Below are positions 1 through 8,981 of a stretch of 64,000 nt of DNA, piece after piece. A program made the position numbers and the translations under genes. Within the stretch, counting starts at the first letter, position 1. The number at the start of each line of letters is the position of its first letter. Under the pieces are notes generated by a model, which was not told the DNA's origin, did not search any database, and was given only the letters and a program-made list of their open reading frames with translations. Source of the DNA: Bradyrhizobium tropiciagri (GTDB taxonomy: Bacteria; Pseudomonadota; Alphaproteobacteria; Rhizobiales; Xanthobacteraceae); the NCBI RefSeq assembly GCF_018130545.1, contig NZ_JAFCKF010000002.1:558001-622000 (forward strand), read 5' to 3'.

Positions 1-33
1 ACAGCTCTCGTTCCGATCGGAACGGAAATGGCT

Positions 34-792
34 CTAGTCGAGCCCACGTTCGTGGCTCAGGCGGACCATTTCGTTGATGAAGATTTGTTTCTGCTTGTCG
101 TCGAGGCTGGCGTAGAGCGGCTCGGCGGCGTCGGCAACGTTGCGCTGATCGCCCGCGCGGTCGTTGAGGAACTGGGCCTCGTTGCGCATCTGCTCGATGA
201 TGTCATCGGGTGGATCGCGTTGTGCCCGCGCAATGCGCAGGTTGAGGCGATCGGCGCCATTGTGGCCGAGATAGTGCATCGCACTGTTGAAGCCGGCCCA
301 ATTCTTCTCCTGCTCCGGCGTGAGGTTGAGTTCCTTCTTGATCCGCTCGATGTTGGCGTCGCTGTTGGCAACGATCTGTTCGGCCGTGAGCTGCGGTGCG
401 CCCGCCTGGGTCAGCACGGTCGGCGCCTGCTTGCCGCCCTTGTCCTTGGCGGCGGCCTTGGCCGATTTGCTGGCCTTGGCGCCCTGCTTGGCGCCGGCCG
501 CCGGTGTCTGTGCATTGTTGCCTCCGGCGGCATTCGGGTTGGCGTTGTTGGCATTGTTGCCGGTGAACACCCCGGTCACACCGGTCACCACCCCGACCAC
601 ACCGCCGATCGCGCCACCCAGAACGCCACCGACCGGTCCGGCGGCCTTGTTTCCCTCGCGCGCGCCTTTCTCGACGCCCTGCACGATCTGTGCATCGACC
701 ATATGAGGCACTGCGAGCAGCGTGACGGTGGCGGCCCCAACCGCGGCGCACAACCTCCATTGTGCTCGCAGCTTCGCTACCGGGATGAGCAT
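34..792 (-). CDS. Secreted LTXXQ/Spy-like protein
   Basis: 252 residues from the ATG at 792, which has GGAGA about 8 nt upstream; this is better than the longer reading to 909. The N-terminus carries a hydrophobic signal segment (about residues 10-33). A Gly-rich stretch with GGVLGGAIGGVVG-type repeats follows, then an Asn/Ala/Lys-rich low-complexity linker. The C-terminal 110 residues are helical and contain LNLTPEQEKNW, the LTXXQ signature of the Spy/CpxP-like periplasmic family. Those proteins are chaperone- or metal-stress-related; a role here is inferred only from that motif. The Gly-rich part could insert in the envelope. It is read away from the ABC operon at 1245 and stands alone. Confidence 0.75.
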   Translation of the reverse strand: MLIPVAKLRAQWRLCAAVGAATVTLLAVPHMVDAQIVQGVEKGAREGNKAAGPVGGVLGGAIGGVVGVVTGVTGVFTGNNANNANPNAAGGNNAQTPAAGAKQGAKASKSAKAAAKDKGGKQAPTVLTQAGAPQLTAEQIVANSDANIERIKKELNLTPEQEKNWAGFNSAMHYLGHNGADRLNLRIARAQRDPPDDIIEQMRNEAQFLNDRAGDQRNVADAAEPLYASLDDKQKQIFINEMVRLSHERGLD

Positions 793-1244
793 GATCGGAT
801 CTCCGTGATCGATGGTGGATTGCACGTTTGATGCGGGGGTAGTTCGTCGAATCCGGACTTTATCGTTTCCAGCTTCGGCAAGTCTATCGGTCGCGCGGGG
901 CATCAACATGACGGAACACAGCTCGATCGAGCCTCGCCGGAAACCTGCGGCTCAACCGCGCACCGCCTGCGAACGCGGCTGTGCCAAATCTCGCGTGCGT
1001 CGCAGCATGATTGCGAGAAGCGCAGGAAAGCGCCTGCAATTGCGATGGCGCTGACGACACTGCCTGCAATTTGACCACAACGTTAGTACTACGTGGCATA
1101 GGCATCTCGTTTCTCGACAGCCGCAAGCAATTCTGTTCTGATTGGTGTGAACGAAATCCCCCGACGTCGCGCGAACGCGACGCACAAAAACAACAACGGG
1201 ATTCAAAAGTCTTTTGTCCGTTGGCGACCAGGGAGGGAATTGCC
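793..1244. other. Intergenic region between divergent genes
   Basis: This 452-base gap separates two divergent genes and should hold both promoters. Open frames in it are short, overlap each other on both strands and lack ribosome sites. No palindrome, tRNA or riboswitch-like fold was recognised. Confidence 0.5.
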
Positions 1245-2585
1245 ATGTCACGGAAGAAGCTTTCGCGCCGAGAATTCGTTGCAGCGACAGCGCTGTCATC
1301 GGCGGCGCTCATCACAGCCCCCTACGTCCGTGGCGCCTACGCAGCCGGAAAGCTCTCGATGGGCTTCTGGGATCACTGGGTGCCGGGCGCGAACAGCGCC
1401 TCCACCGAGCTGGTCAATGAATGGGCTGCCAAGGAGAAGGTCGAGGTCCAACTCGACTACATCACCAGCCAGGGCAACAAGAACATCGTGACCATCGCCG
1501 CCGAAGCGCAGGCGAAATCCGGTCACGATATTTTCCAGATGCCGACCTGGTGGCCGCAGGCCAATGCCGAGCTGCTCGAGCCCGTCAACGACATCATGGA
1601 CCCGCTCATCAAGCTGAACGGCGACGTCAACGGCACGGTGAAATATCTCGGCCAGGCCGACGGCAAATGGCTCGGCGTTCCCGCCAGCGTCGGCAGCCAG
1701 ATCAAGGGCCCTTGCTCGCGCATCGACCTGATGAAGAAGTATGCCGGCATCGACGTGCAGGAGATGTATCCGGCCGGAAGCCCCCCGAAGGCGGACAACT
1801 GGACCCTCGATACGTTCCTCAAGGCGGCTGAAGCCTGTCACAAGGCCGGCTTCCCGTTCGGCATCGGTCTCGGCGAGACCAGCGACAATGTCGACACGGC
1901 CGGCGCGATCTTCCAGTCGTTCGGCGCCCAACTGGTCGACGCCAAGGGCAACCTCACCGTCAAGACCGACGCGGTGCGCCAGGCGCTCGACTACTACAAG
2001 AAGCTGATCGCCTTCCTGCCGCCCGATGTTGCCGCATGGGACGACGCCTCCAACAACAAATGGTTGGTCGCAGGCAAAGGCGCGATGATCCTGAACCCGC
2101 CGAGCGCGTGGGCGGTTGCCAAGCGCGATGCGCCGCAAGTCGCGGAGCAATGCTGGACGCACGGGTTCCCGGCGGGGCCAAAGGGCCGCTTCGCACCCTA
2201 TCTGCCGTTCTTCTGGTCGATCTGGTCGTTCTCGAAGAACAAGGAGGCGGCAAAGAGCCTGCTGTCCTACCTGTCGCAACCTGCATCGATCGAGAAGATG
2301 GTGGTCGCGAGCGGCGGCTATGATCTGCCGGCCTACGAAAAGCTCACGACGTTGAAGGTCTGGGCGGAGGAAGGGCCGCCGAAGGGCACGCTCTACCACT
2401 ACCCGAACCCCTACAAGCACCAAACGCTGTCGATAGCGGCCTCGCCGGCGCCGCCCAAGATCGCTCAGCAGATCTACTTCCAGGCCACTCTGACCAAGAT
2501 GTGCCTGCGATACTATCAGGGTGAGAGCATGGAAAAGACCCTCGCCTGGGCCGAGGGCGAGTGTGAAGGCTTCATGCGAAGCTGA
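1245..2585 (+). CDS. ABC transporter extracellular solute-binding protein (sugar/polyol type)
   Basis: 446 residues from the ATG at 1245, preceded by GGGAGGGAA. The N-terminus KKLSRREFVAAT matches the twin-arginine (Tat) consensus and is followed by a hydrophobic stretch ending near AYA, so export folded via Tat is likely. The mature part has the cluster 1 (carbohydrate) binding-protein layout, with a typical segment reading FWSIWSFSKNKEA. It is the first gene of a transporter operon with two permeases and a UgpC/MsmK-like ATPase. The substrate cannot be read from sequence; sugars, polyols or glycerol-phosphate-like compounds are typical of the family. The ORF could be read from 1011, but the Tat signal fixes the start at 1245. 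Confidence 0.9.
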   Translation: MSRKKLSRREFVAATALSSAALITAPYVRGAYAAGKLSMGFWDHWVPGANSASTELVNEWAAKEKVEVQLDYITSQGNKNIVTIAAEAQAKSGHDIFQMPTWWPQANAELLEPVNDIMDPLIKLNGDVNGTVKYLGQADGKWLGVPASVGSQIKGPCSRIDLMKKYAGIDVQEMYPAGSPPKADNWTLDTFLKAAEACHKAGFPFGIGLGETSDNVDTAGAIFQSFGAQLVDAKGNLTVKTDAVRQALDYYKKLIAFLPPDVAAWDDASNNKWLVAGKGAMILNPPSAWAVAKRDAPQVAEQCWTHGFPAGPKGRFAPYLPFFWSIWSFSKNKEAAKSLLSYLSQPASIEKMVVASGGYDLPAYEKLTTLKVWAEEGPPKGTLYHYPNPYKHQTLSIAASPAPPKIAQQIYFQATLTKMCLRYYQGESMEKTLAWAEGECEGFMRS

Positions 2586-2600
2586 CGACAAGCGAGCCCC

Positions 2601-2629
2601 GCACGGCCGGCCGATCGGGCCGGCCGTGC
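2601..2629 (+). promoter_or_regulatory. Intercistronic stem-loop after the binding-protein gene
   Basis: A perfect 12-bp stem (2601-2612 with 2618-2629) closes a 5-nt loop, 15 bases past the binding-protein stop codon. No T-run follows, so it is not a classical terminator. In ABC operons such hairpins often protect the 3' end of the binding-protein message, giving more binding protein than permease. That role is an inference here. Confidence 0.6.
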
Positions 2630-2701
2630 GAGTTCTCGCTGCCACATCCCAGCCGCAAAGCCGGCACGAACTGCAACCAACCCGCGCGAGGGACCAGCGT
2701 T

Positions 2702-3640
2702 ATGGTTGATGTCGCATTCCAACCCAACCGCGCAGCTGCGGCTCAGACAAGACGAAGGCGCGTCGGGCTTCGCAATGCGCTGCGGCGCAAGTCGATGTCG
2801 GCGTTCCTGATGACCCTGCCGCTGATCCTCCTGATCGCCATCCTGGTGATCTATCCGGCAATCTACTCGGTGCACCTCGCGACGCTGAACAAGGCGATGA
2901 CGAAGTTCGTCGGCTTCGGCAATTTCGAATTCCTGTTCAAGCGCGAAACCTTCTGGCTGGTGGTCAAGCAATCCTGCATTTTCGCGATCTCCGCGGTGGT
3001 CTTCAAGGCGCTGATCGGCTTCATCGTCGCGCATTTCGTGCACAACGTCCCAGCCAACAAGCAGCGCAAGTGGCGCGGCATGCTGCTGGTGCCATGGGTG
3101 ATCCCGCCGGCCATGAGCACGCTGGCCTGGCTGTGGCTGTTCGACCCCTCCTACAGCGCCTTCAACTACACACTGTCGTTCTTCGGCATCGGGCCGATCC
3201 CGTGGACTGGCGACGCGATGTGGGCGCGCTTCTCGGTGATCCTGGTCAACGTCTGGTACGGCGCGCCGTTCTTCATGATCATGTATCTGGCGGCGCTGAA
3301 ATCGGTGCCCGAGCAGCTCTATGAAGCGGCCGCGATCGACGGCGCCAATTGGTGGCAGCGGATCTGGTACGTGACCCTGCCGATGATGCGCAACATCATC
3401 GCGATCACCACGCTGTTCTCGCTGATCGTGACCTTCGCCAATTTCGACATCGTGCGCATCCTGACCGCGGGCGGGCCGCTCGACCACACCCATATCTTCG
3501 CCACCTGGGCGTTCCGCGTCGGCATCGAGGGCAGCGACATTCCGCTCGGCGCCAGCGTCTCGTTGTTCATGGTGCCGATCCTCGCGGTCGCGGCGATCTT
3601 CATCCTGCGCGACATCACCAAACGCGGGAATGAATCCTGA
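2702..3640 (+). CDS. ABC transporter permease (MalF/UgpA type)
   Basis: 312 residues with about six membrane segments. The cytoplasmic EAA loop that docks on the ATPase is clear at residues 208-228 (EAAAIDGANWWQRIWYVTLP). A basic N-terminal tail (TRRRRVG) precedes the first helix at about residue 33. Its TGA overlaps the ATG of the next permease by one base, so the two are translationally coupled. It forms the heteromeric channel of the importer begun at 1245. Confidence 0.92.
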   Translation: MVDVAFQPNRAAAAQTRRRRVGLRNALRRKSMSAFLMTLPLILLIAILVIYPAIYSVHLATLNKAMTKFVGFGNFEFLFKRETFWLVVKQSCIFAISAVVFKALIGFIVAHFVHNVPANKQRKWRGMLLVPWVIPPAMSTLAWLWLFDPSYSAFNYTLSFFGIGPIPWTGDAMWARFSVILVNVWYGAPFFMIMYLAALKSVPEQLYEAAAIDGANWWQRIWYVTLPMMRNIIAITTLFSLIVTFANFDIVRILTAGGPLDHTHIFATWAFRVGIEGSDIPLGASVSLFMVPILAVAAIFILRDITKRGNES

Positions 3641-4551
3641 TGAGCACGGTGACGATCGACAAATCGGGCCCGACCCGCAAGGTCAAATACGGCAGCATGA
3701 GCCGCGATCGGACCTGGGCGTTGCGCTGGTCCTATTTCTTCCTGACGCTGTTTGCGATCTTCTCGCTGGTACCGCCGTTCTACATGCTGATCACGTCGCT
3801 GAAGAGCAGCGCGGAGATTTCAGCGGCGACCAATCCGTGGTGGGTCTACCATCCGACATTCAGCAACTACATTGAGCTCCTGACGTCGAACCAATTCCTG
3901 CGCTTCTTCTGGAATTCGGCCTGGGTCTCCATCATCGTGGTCACCATCACGATGCTGATCAGCGTGCCGGCGGCCTTTGCGCTGGCGCGGATGAAGTTCT
4001 GGGGCTCGGCGACGCTCGCGACCGGAGTGTTCCTCACCTATCTGATCCCCGACAGCCTGTTGTTCATTCCGCTGTTCAAGATGTTCGCGGTGTTCGGCGA
4101 CTGGACCGGCATACAGCTCGTCAATCGCTGGTACGTTCTGCTGTTCATCTATCCGACGCTCACGGTGCCGTTCTGCACCTGGATCATGATCGGCTATTTC
4201 GCCTCGATCCCGAAGGAGCTCGACGAGGCCGCGATCATCGACGGCGCGAGCTGGTTCCAGACGCTGACCCGGATCTTCATCCCGGTCGCGCTGCCGGGCC
4301 TGATCGCGGCGACGATCTTCGCCTTCACCGTGTCATGGGCCCAGTTCCTCTATCCCTTGGTGTTCACCACCTCGACCGACCAGCTGGTGCTGCCGGTCGG
4401 CATCATCACCACCCTGATCAAGGGCGACGTCTTCAACTGGGGACAGATCATGACCGGCGCCCTGCTCGGCGCTGCGCCGCCGCTGATCATCTACGCCTTC
4501 CTGATGGACTACTACATTGCCGGCCTGACCGCCGGTGCGACAAAGGGTTGA
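3640..4551 (+). CDS. ABC transporter permease (MalG/UgpE type)
   Basis: 303 residues and about six membrane segments. The EAA loop is at residues 196-221 (DEAAIIDGASWFQTLTRIF). It is the second permease half, overlapping the first by one base and followed four bases later by the ATPase gene. The paired MalF/MalG-like layout is characteristic of carbohydrate-type importers (CUT1 family). Confidence 0.92.
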   Translation: MSTVTIDKSGPTRKVKYGSMSRDRTWALRWSYFFLTLFAIFSLVPPFYMLITSLKSSAEISAATNPWWVYHPTFSNYIELLTSNQFLRFFWNSAWVSIIVVTITMLISVPAAFALARMKFWGSATLATGVFLTYLIPDSLLFIPLFKMFAVFGDWTGIQLVNRWYVLLFIYPTLTVPFCTWIMIGYFASIPKELDEAAIIDGASWFQTLTRIFIPVALPGLIAATIFAFTVSWAQFLYPLVFTTSTDQLVLPVGIITTLIKGDVFNWGQIMTGALLGAAPPLIIYAFLMDYYIAGLTAGATKG

Positions 4552-4555
4552 ACTT

Positions 4556-5656
4556 ATGGCCGACGTCAGCTTGCGCAAGGTGGTGAAACGTTACGACGAG
4601 GTCGAGGCGGTGCGCGGCATCGACCTCGACATCGCCGACCATGAGTTCGTGGTGCTGGTTGGTCCGAGCGGCTGCGGTAAGTCGACGACGCTGCGGATGA
4701 TCGCCGGCCTCGAGGACATCTCCGACGGCGACATCATGATCGGCGGCGACGTCGTCAACGACGTGCCGCCGAAGGATCGCGACATCGCGATGGTGTTCCA
4801 GAACTATGCGCTGTACCCGCACATGACCGTCGCCGAGAACATGTCGTTCGGGCTGCGGCTGAAGAACTACCCCAAGGCCGAGATCAAGAGCCGGGTGACG
4901 GAAGCCGCCCGCATGCTCGACATCACCGACCTGATCGACCGCAAGCCGAAGCAGCTCTCCGGCGGCCAGCGCCAGCGCGTCGCGATGGGACGGGCGATCG
5001 TGCGCAATCCGAAGGTGTTCCTATTCGACGAGCCGCTCTCCAACCTCGACGCCAAGCTGCGCGTGCAGATGCGGATCGAGATCAAGAAGGTGCACCAGAA
5101 GGTCCGCACCACGACGGTCTACGTCACCCACGACCAGGTCGAGGCGATGACGCTGGCCGACCGCGTGGTGGTGATGAACCACGGCAAGATCGAGCAGATC
5201 GGTACGCCCAATGAGCTCTATCACAAGCCGGCGACCAAGTTCGTCGCAAGCTTCATCGGCTCGCCCGCGATGAATTTCGTGCCGTGCCGGCTCGAGGATG
5301 TCGGCGGCAAGCTCAACGTGCGGCTGACCGACCGGCTCGCCTTCACGCTGCCGCCGGCGCGCGCCGCCCGCTACCAGGCGCTCTCGCGCAGCGACAAATT
5401 GTTGCTGGGGATCCGGCCCGAGCATGTCCTGGAGGCGCGGCCGCATGCCGAGCCCGGCGTCGAACCGTTCGATGCGATGCTCGACGTCACCGAGCCGATG
5501 GGCATGGAGACCCTGGTCTATTTCACGCTAGAGGGCAGCCAGGTCTGCGGTCGGGTCAGTCCCAATGCCGGCGCCCAGGATGGCAGCCCGCTCCGATTGG
5601 CTGTGGACCTCAACAATATGCATTTGCTAAACGAGGTGACCGGCGCCGTCCTTTGA
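4556..5656 (+). CDS. ABC transporter ATPase (UgpC/MsmK/MalK family)
   Basis: 366 residues from the ATG at 4556. Walker A is GPSGCGKS (36-43), the Q-loop is VFQNYALYPHMTV, the signature is LSGGQ (134-138), Walker B is VFLFDEP with D158-E159, then a D-loop SNLDAKL and the switch His in VTHDQ. The C-terminal 130 residues form the TOBE/OB regulatory part typical of MalK-like ATPases, with a GIRPEH motif. It powers uptake with the two upstream permeases. Some genomes share one MsmK-like ATPase between importers, which cannot be excluded here. Confidence 0.94.
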   Translation: MADVSLRKVVKRYDEVEAVRGIDLDIADHEFVVLVGPSGCGKSTTLRMIAGLEDISDGDIMIGGDVVNDVPPKDRDIAMVFQNYALYPHMTVAENMSFGLRLKNYPKAEIKSRVTEAARMLDITDLIDRKPKQLSGGQRQRVAMGRAIVRNPKVFLFDEPLSNLDAKLRVQMRIEIKKVHQKVRTTTVYVTHDQVEAMTLADRVVVMNHGKIEQIGTPNELYHKPATKFVASFIGSPAMNFVPCRLEDVGGKLNVRLTDRLAFTLPPARAARYQALSRSDKLLLGIRPEHVLEARPHAEPGVEPFDAMLDVTEPMGMETLVYFTLEGSQVCGRVSPNAGAQDGSPLRLAVDLNNMHLLNEVTGAVL

Positions 5657-5685
5657 CGGCGTACAAGATACCTCAAGGGCAGGAA

Positions 5686-6675
5686 ATGGCCACCAACAAG
5701 AAGAAGATCTTCATCACCCAGACTCTGTCTCCCGGAGCGCGGGTGCTCCTCAACGAGCGGGACGACGTAGAACTCATCGAATTTCCCAACCTGATCTCGG
5801 CCAAGGACTTTCAGGCGATGCTGGAGCAGCACGCGCCGGTCCATGGCGTCGCACTTGGCGCCACCCGGTTCGGCGAAGCCGAGCTGGAAGCATCCAAGGG
5901 CATGATGGTGGTGACCCGGATCGGTGTCGGCTATGACGCCGTCGACGTGCCGGCGCTATCTGCCCGCAAGGTGCCGCTGATGGTCGCAGGCACCGCGAAC
6001 TCGCCGTCGGTCGCCGAGCAGGCCCTGTTCATGATGCTAACGCTGGCCAAGCGCGCGCAGGAAATGCATTCGATGGTCAAGGATGGCACCTGGGCGAGCC
6101 GCCTCGGCGTGCTGCCGTTCGATCTCTACGGCAAGACCGTGCTGATCGTGGGCTTTGGCCGCATCGGCACCCGCACCGCCAAGCGCTGCCTGGCGATGGA
6201 AATGAACGTGTTGGTGTACGATCCCTACAAGCCCGCGAGCGAGATCACCGCGGCCGGCTGCGAGGCGGTGCCGAGCCTGGAGGCGGCGCTGCCGCGAGCG
6301 GATTTCGTCACGATCCATTGCCCGAAGAATCCCGAAACCGTCGGCCTGTTCAACGCGGCGCGGATCCGCCTGATGAAGCCGACCGCCTATCTCATCAACA
6401 CCGCCCGCGGCGGCATCGTCGACGAGAAGGCGCTGCACGACGCGCTGGTGTCGGGCAAGCTCGCCGGTGCCGGCCTCGACGTGTTCGAGGTCGAGCCGCC
6501 GCCGGTCGGCCAGCCGCTGCACGCTTTGCCCAACGTGATCATGGCACCGCACGTGGCGGGTGTGACCGTCGAGGCGGTCGATCGCATGAGCGAGCAGACC
6601 GCGCGCAATATCCTGAGCGTGCTGGACGGCAAACCGCTGCGCCAGAACGTGATCAACCAGGACGTCCTCGGCTGA
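5686..6675 (+). CDS. D-isomer-specific 2-hydroxyacid dehydrogenase
   Basis: 329 residues from the ATG at 5686, 29 bases after the ATPase gene. The Rossmann motif GFGRIG is at 156-161. The catalytic set is visible: Arg241 in TARGG, Glu270 in VEPPP and His289 in APHVAG. The family reduces 2-keto acids or oxidises D-2-hydroxy acids with NAD(P), and includes phosphoglycerate dehydrogenase-like and hydroxypyruvate/glyoxylate reductases. The short C-terminus excludes an ACT-domain SerA. Its place in the importer operon suggests it works on the imported compound or a breakdown product. Confidence 0.88.
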   Translation: MATNKKKIFITQTLSPGARVLLNERDDVELIEFPNLISAKDFQAMLEQHAPVHGVALGATRFGEAELEASKGMMVVTRIGVGYDAVDVPALSARKVPLMVAGTANSPSVAEQALFMMLTLAKRAQEMHSMVKDGTWASRLGVLPFDLYGKTVLIVGFGRIGTRTAKRCLAMEMNVLVYDPYKPASEITAAGCEAVPSLEAALPRADFVTIHCPKNPETVGLFNAARIRLMKPTAYLINTARGGIVDEKALHDALVSGKLAGAGLDVFEVEPPPVGQPLHALPNVIMAPHVAGVTVEAVDRMSEQTARNILSVLDGKPLRQNVINQDVLG

Positions 6676-6744
6676 GCTTTCAGCCTTCCTCACTTGCGCT
6701 GTGGCCGATCCCGCAAGATCGGCCCGGCGATGCGGAGCATGCAC

Positions 6745-8169
6745 ATGGCTTTCAAGGAATTCGGCAACTACGATGCGGTCGGTCTCGCCGAGCTCGTCCG
6801 CAAGAAGGACGTGACCGCGAAGGAATTGCTCGACGAGGCGATCGCCCGCACGGCCGCGGTCGACCCGAAGATCAACGCGGTTGTCGTCAAGCATTACGAC
6901 TACGCCGAGCGCCAGATCGCCAAGGGTTTGCCTGATGGCCCCTTCACCGGCGTGCCGTTCCTGCTCAAGGATCTCGATCTGCTCGAGGGCACACGCACCA
7001 CCTCTGGCGCCAGCCTGCTGAAGGACTTCGTCGCCGACCACAACGGCACGCTGGCGCAGCGCTTCCTCGACGCCGGGCTTACGATCTTTGGTAAAAGCTC
7101 AAGCCCGGAATTCGGGCTGATGCCGACCACGGAATCCCGTCTGTTCGGTCCGACCCGCAATCCCTGGAATCTTGAACACTCCTCCGGCGGCTCGTCGGGC
7201 GGCGCCGGTGCAGCGGTCGCTGCACGCATCCTTCCCGTCGCACATGCCAGTGACGGCGGCGGCTCGATCCGAATCCCCGCCTCCGCCTCCGGCGTATTCG
7301 GCATGAAGCCGACGCGCGCCCGCAACCCCTGCGGTCCGGATCGCGGCGAAGGCTGGGGCGGCTTCTCCGTCGGCCATGTGCTGAGCATCAGCGTCCGCGA
7401 CAGCGCGGTCATGATGGATGCGATCCACGGGCCCGAGCCGTCGAGCCTCTACGTCGCACCGGCGCCGGAGCGGCCGTTCTCGCAGGAAGTCGGCCGCGAT
7501 CCCGGTCATCTGCGCATCAGCTTCACCGACAAGTCGCCCTATGGCGACGCCATTGATCCGGAGATCGCCGCTTCGGTCCGCGACATCGCCAAGCTGCTGG
7601 CGGGCCTCGGCCATCATGTCGAGGAGCGAGCCCCGCCGCTTGCGGCCGATCCGGCAGCAACCATGACGACGATCGTCGGCGGCAACACAGCGCTGACGAT
7701 CCGCCTGCTCGAGCAGCGCGTCGGGCGCACGCTGACGTCGGACGATGTCGAGCGGCTGACGCTCGCCAGCGGTCAGAACTCGGCCAAGATGACCCCGGCC
7801 GATTACGTCGCGGCGCAGCTTGCTGCATTCCAGATCTCGCGCGGGCTCGCGACATTCTTCGAGGGCTGCGACATCTTCCTCAGCCCGACACTGTGCGCGC
7901 CGCCGCTTCGCCTCGGCGAGCTGAACACGATGTCCGAGGACCTCACCCACATTGCGCCGGTGCTGCGCCGCTACATGCCGGGCACCTCGATGTTCAACAT
8001 GTCCGGCCAGCCGGCGATGTCGGTGCCGCTGGCCTGGAACAAGGCCGGATTGCCGCTCGGCATGATGTTCGCAGCCAAGCTCGGCGAGGAAGGCCTGCTG
8101 TTCCGCCTCGCCGGCCAGCTCGAACAGGTCCGGCCCTGGAAGGACCGGCGCCCGCCGGTCTGCGCCTAG
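6745..8169 (+). CDS. Amidase signature family hydrolase
   Basis: 474 residues. The start at 6745 is chosen because GGAG lies 7 nt upstream; in-frame ATGs at 6730 and 6739 fit less well. The Ser-cisSer-Lys triad is clear: Lys75 (FLLKD), Ser151 in SSGGSSGG and nucleophile Ser174 in GGGSIR. These enzymes hydrolyse amides to acid and ammonia; GatA is the tRNA-linked relative, but no gatB/gatC lies nearby, so a catabolic amidase is likelier. It is last in the importer operon, 69 bases after the dehydrogenase. The substrate is not known. Confidence 0.88.
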   Translation: MAFKEFGNYDAVGLAELVRKKDVTAKELLDEAIARTAAVDPKINAVVVKHYDYAERQIAKGLPDGPFTGVPFLLKDLDLLEGTRTTSGASLLKDFVADHNGTLAQRFLDAGLTIFGKSSSPEFGLMPTTESRLFGPTRNPWNLEHSSGGSSGGAGAAVAARILPVAHASDGGGSIRIPASASGVFGMKPTRARNPCGPDRGEGWGGFSVGHVLSISVRDSAVMMDAIHGPEPSSLYVAPAPERPFSQEVGRDPGHLRISFTDKSPYGDAIDPEIAASVRDIAKLLAGLGHHVEERAPPLAADPAATMTTIVGGNTALTIRLLEQRVGRTLTSDDVERLTLASGQNSAKMTPADYVAAQLAAFQISRGLATFFEGCDIFLSPTLCAPPLRLGELNTMSEDLTHIAPVLRRYMPGTSMFNMSGQPAMSVPLAWNKAGLPLGMMFAAKLGEEGLLFRLAGQLEQVRPWKDRRPPVCA

Positions 8170-8249
8170 CTGACAAAGGATAGTCAGATCAGGTAGATAG
8201 GAACGGCGTCGGCGCGATTCCGTCGGCGTCATGCCTGGGAGGCCGAACC

Positions 8250-8930
8250 GTGAGTGACCCGACCGACAATGCGCTCGCCGCGATCGCGAGCATTCTCGAT
8301 CAGACGACGACGCCTCCCGAGAAGGCCAAATCATCCGACAAGACGTCGGACAAGGCAGCCGAGCCCGCCGAGGAGCGGCCGGTCTCCATCGCGATGCCGC
8401 CGCCCCTACCGACATCGGTGGAGATCGTTACCGTGGAGACCGTGTCCATTACGACCGTATCCACCGAGGCCGCACCGGCCGCGCCTTCGGCGGTCGAGCC
8501 GCCGCCGGTTGAACAGTCCGAGCCTGCCGAACAGCCGGAGCCAAGCCAACCCGAGGCTCGCGAACCTGAGGTCGTCGAACCCGCAGCGGTCGAAGCGGCG
8601 CTGAGCGAGCCAGAGCCGAGCGAGCCGGAGCCGATCCCGCCGCCCCAACCGATCGAGGCCAACGGCTATTCTAAGTCAGGCCCAGGTCCGATGGCCGCGC
8701 TGCGCTTTCGCTGGACGGTGCGCGAGGACGGCGGCCGATACTTTGTCGACGAAACCGTCGGCGAAGGATCGACCCCGTTGGTCAACGGCCCGATGGACAG
8801 GGACGCCGCGATCAAATTCGTCGACGATCGCGAGGCCGAAGCGCGCCGCCGCTTCGAGCATTTCAGGCACGAGATCATCAGCCGCACCGCGACCGCCCTT
8901 CAGGCGCGCAAGGACAACAACGAAGCCTGA
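8250..8930 (+). CDS. Pro/Glu-rich hypothetical protein
   Basis: 226 residues from a GTG at 8250, supported by GGGAGG 7 nt upstream. The first 135 residues are disordered in character: Asp/Thr/Lys-rich, then a long Pro/Glu/Ala stretch (about residues 75-135). The last 90 residues look folded (LRFRWTVREDGGRYFVDE, then a helix with DRDAAIKFVDDREAEAR). No signal peptide or membrane segment. No family is recognised. It may be a cytoplasmic acidic protein with a small C-terminal domain. Confidence 0.72.
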   Translation: MSDPTDNALAAIASILDQTTTPPEKAKSSDKTSDKAAEPAEERPVSIAMPPPLPTSVEIVTVETVSITTVSTEAAPAAPSAVEPPPVEQSEPAEQPEPSQPEAREPEVVEPAAVEAALSEPEPSEPEPIPPPQPIEANGYSKSGPGPMAALRFRWTVREDGGRYFVDETVGEGSTPLVNGPMDRDAAIKFVDDREAEARRRFEHFRHEIISRTATALQARKDNNEA

Positions 8931-8981
8931 GACACCACGCGCTCGTAGGCATCGCAAAAAACACGGATGGAGATAATTTCG

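Noticed and set aside
1011-1244. Upstream extension of the ABC binding-protein ORF
   Set aside because: It would bury the Tat signal peptide; GGGAGGG directly precedes the ATG at 1245.
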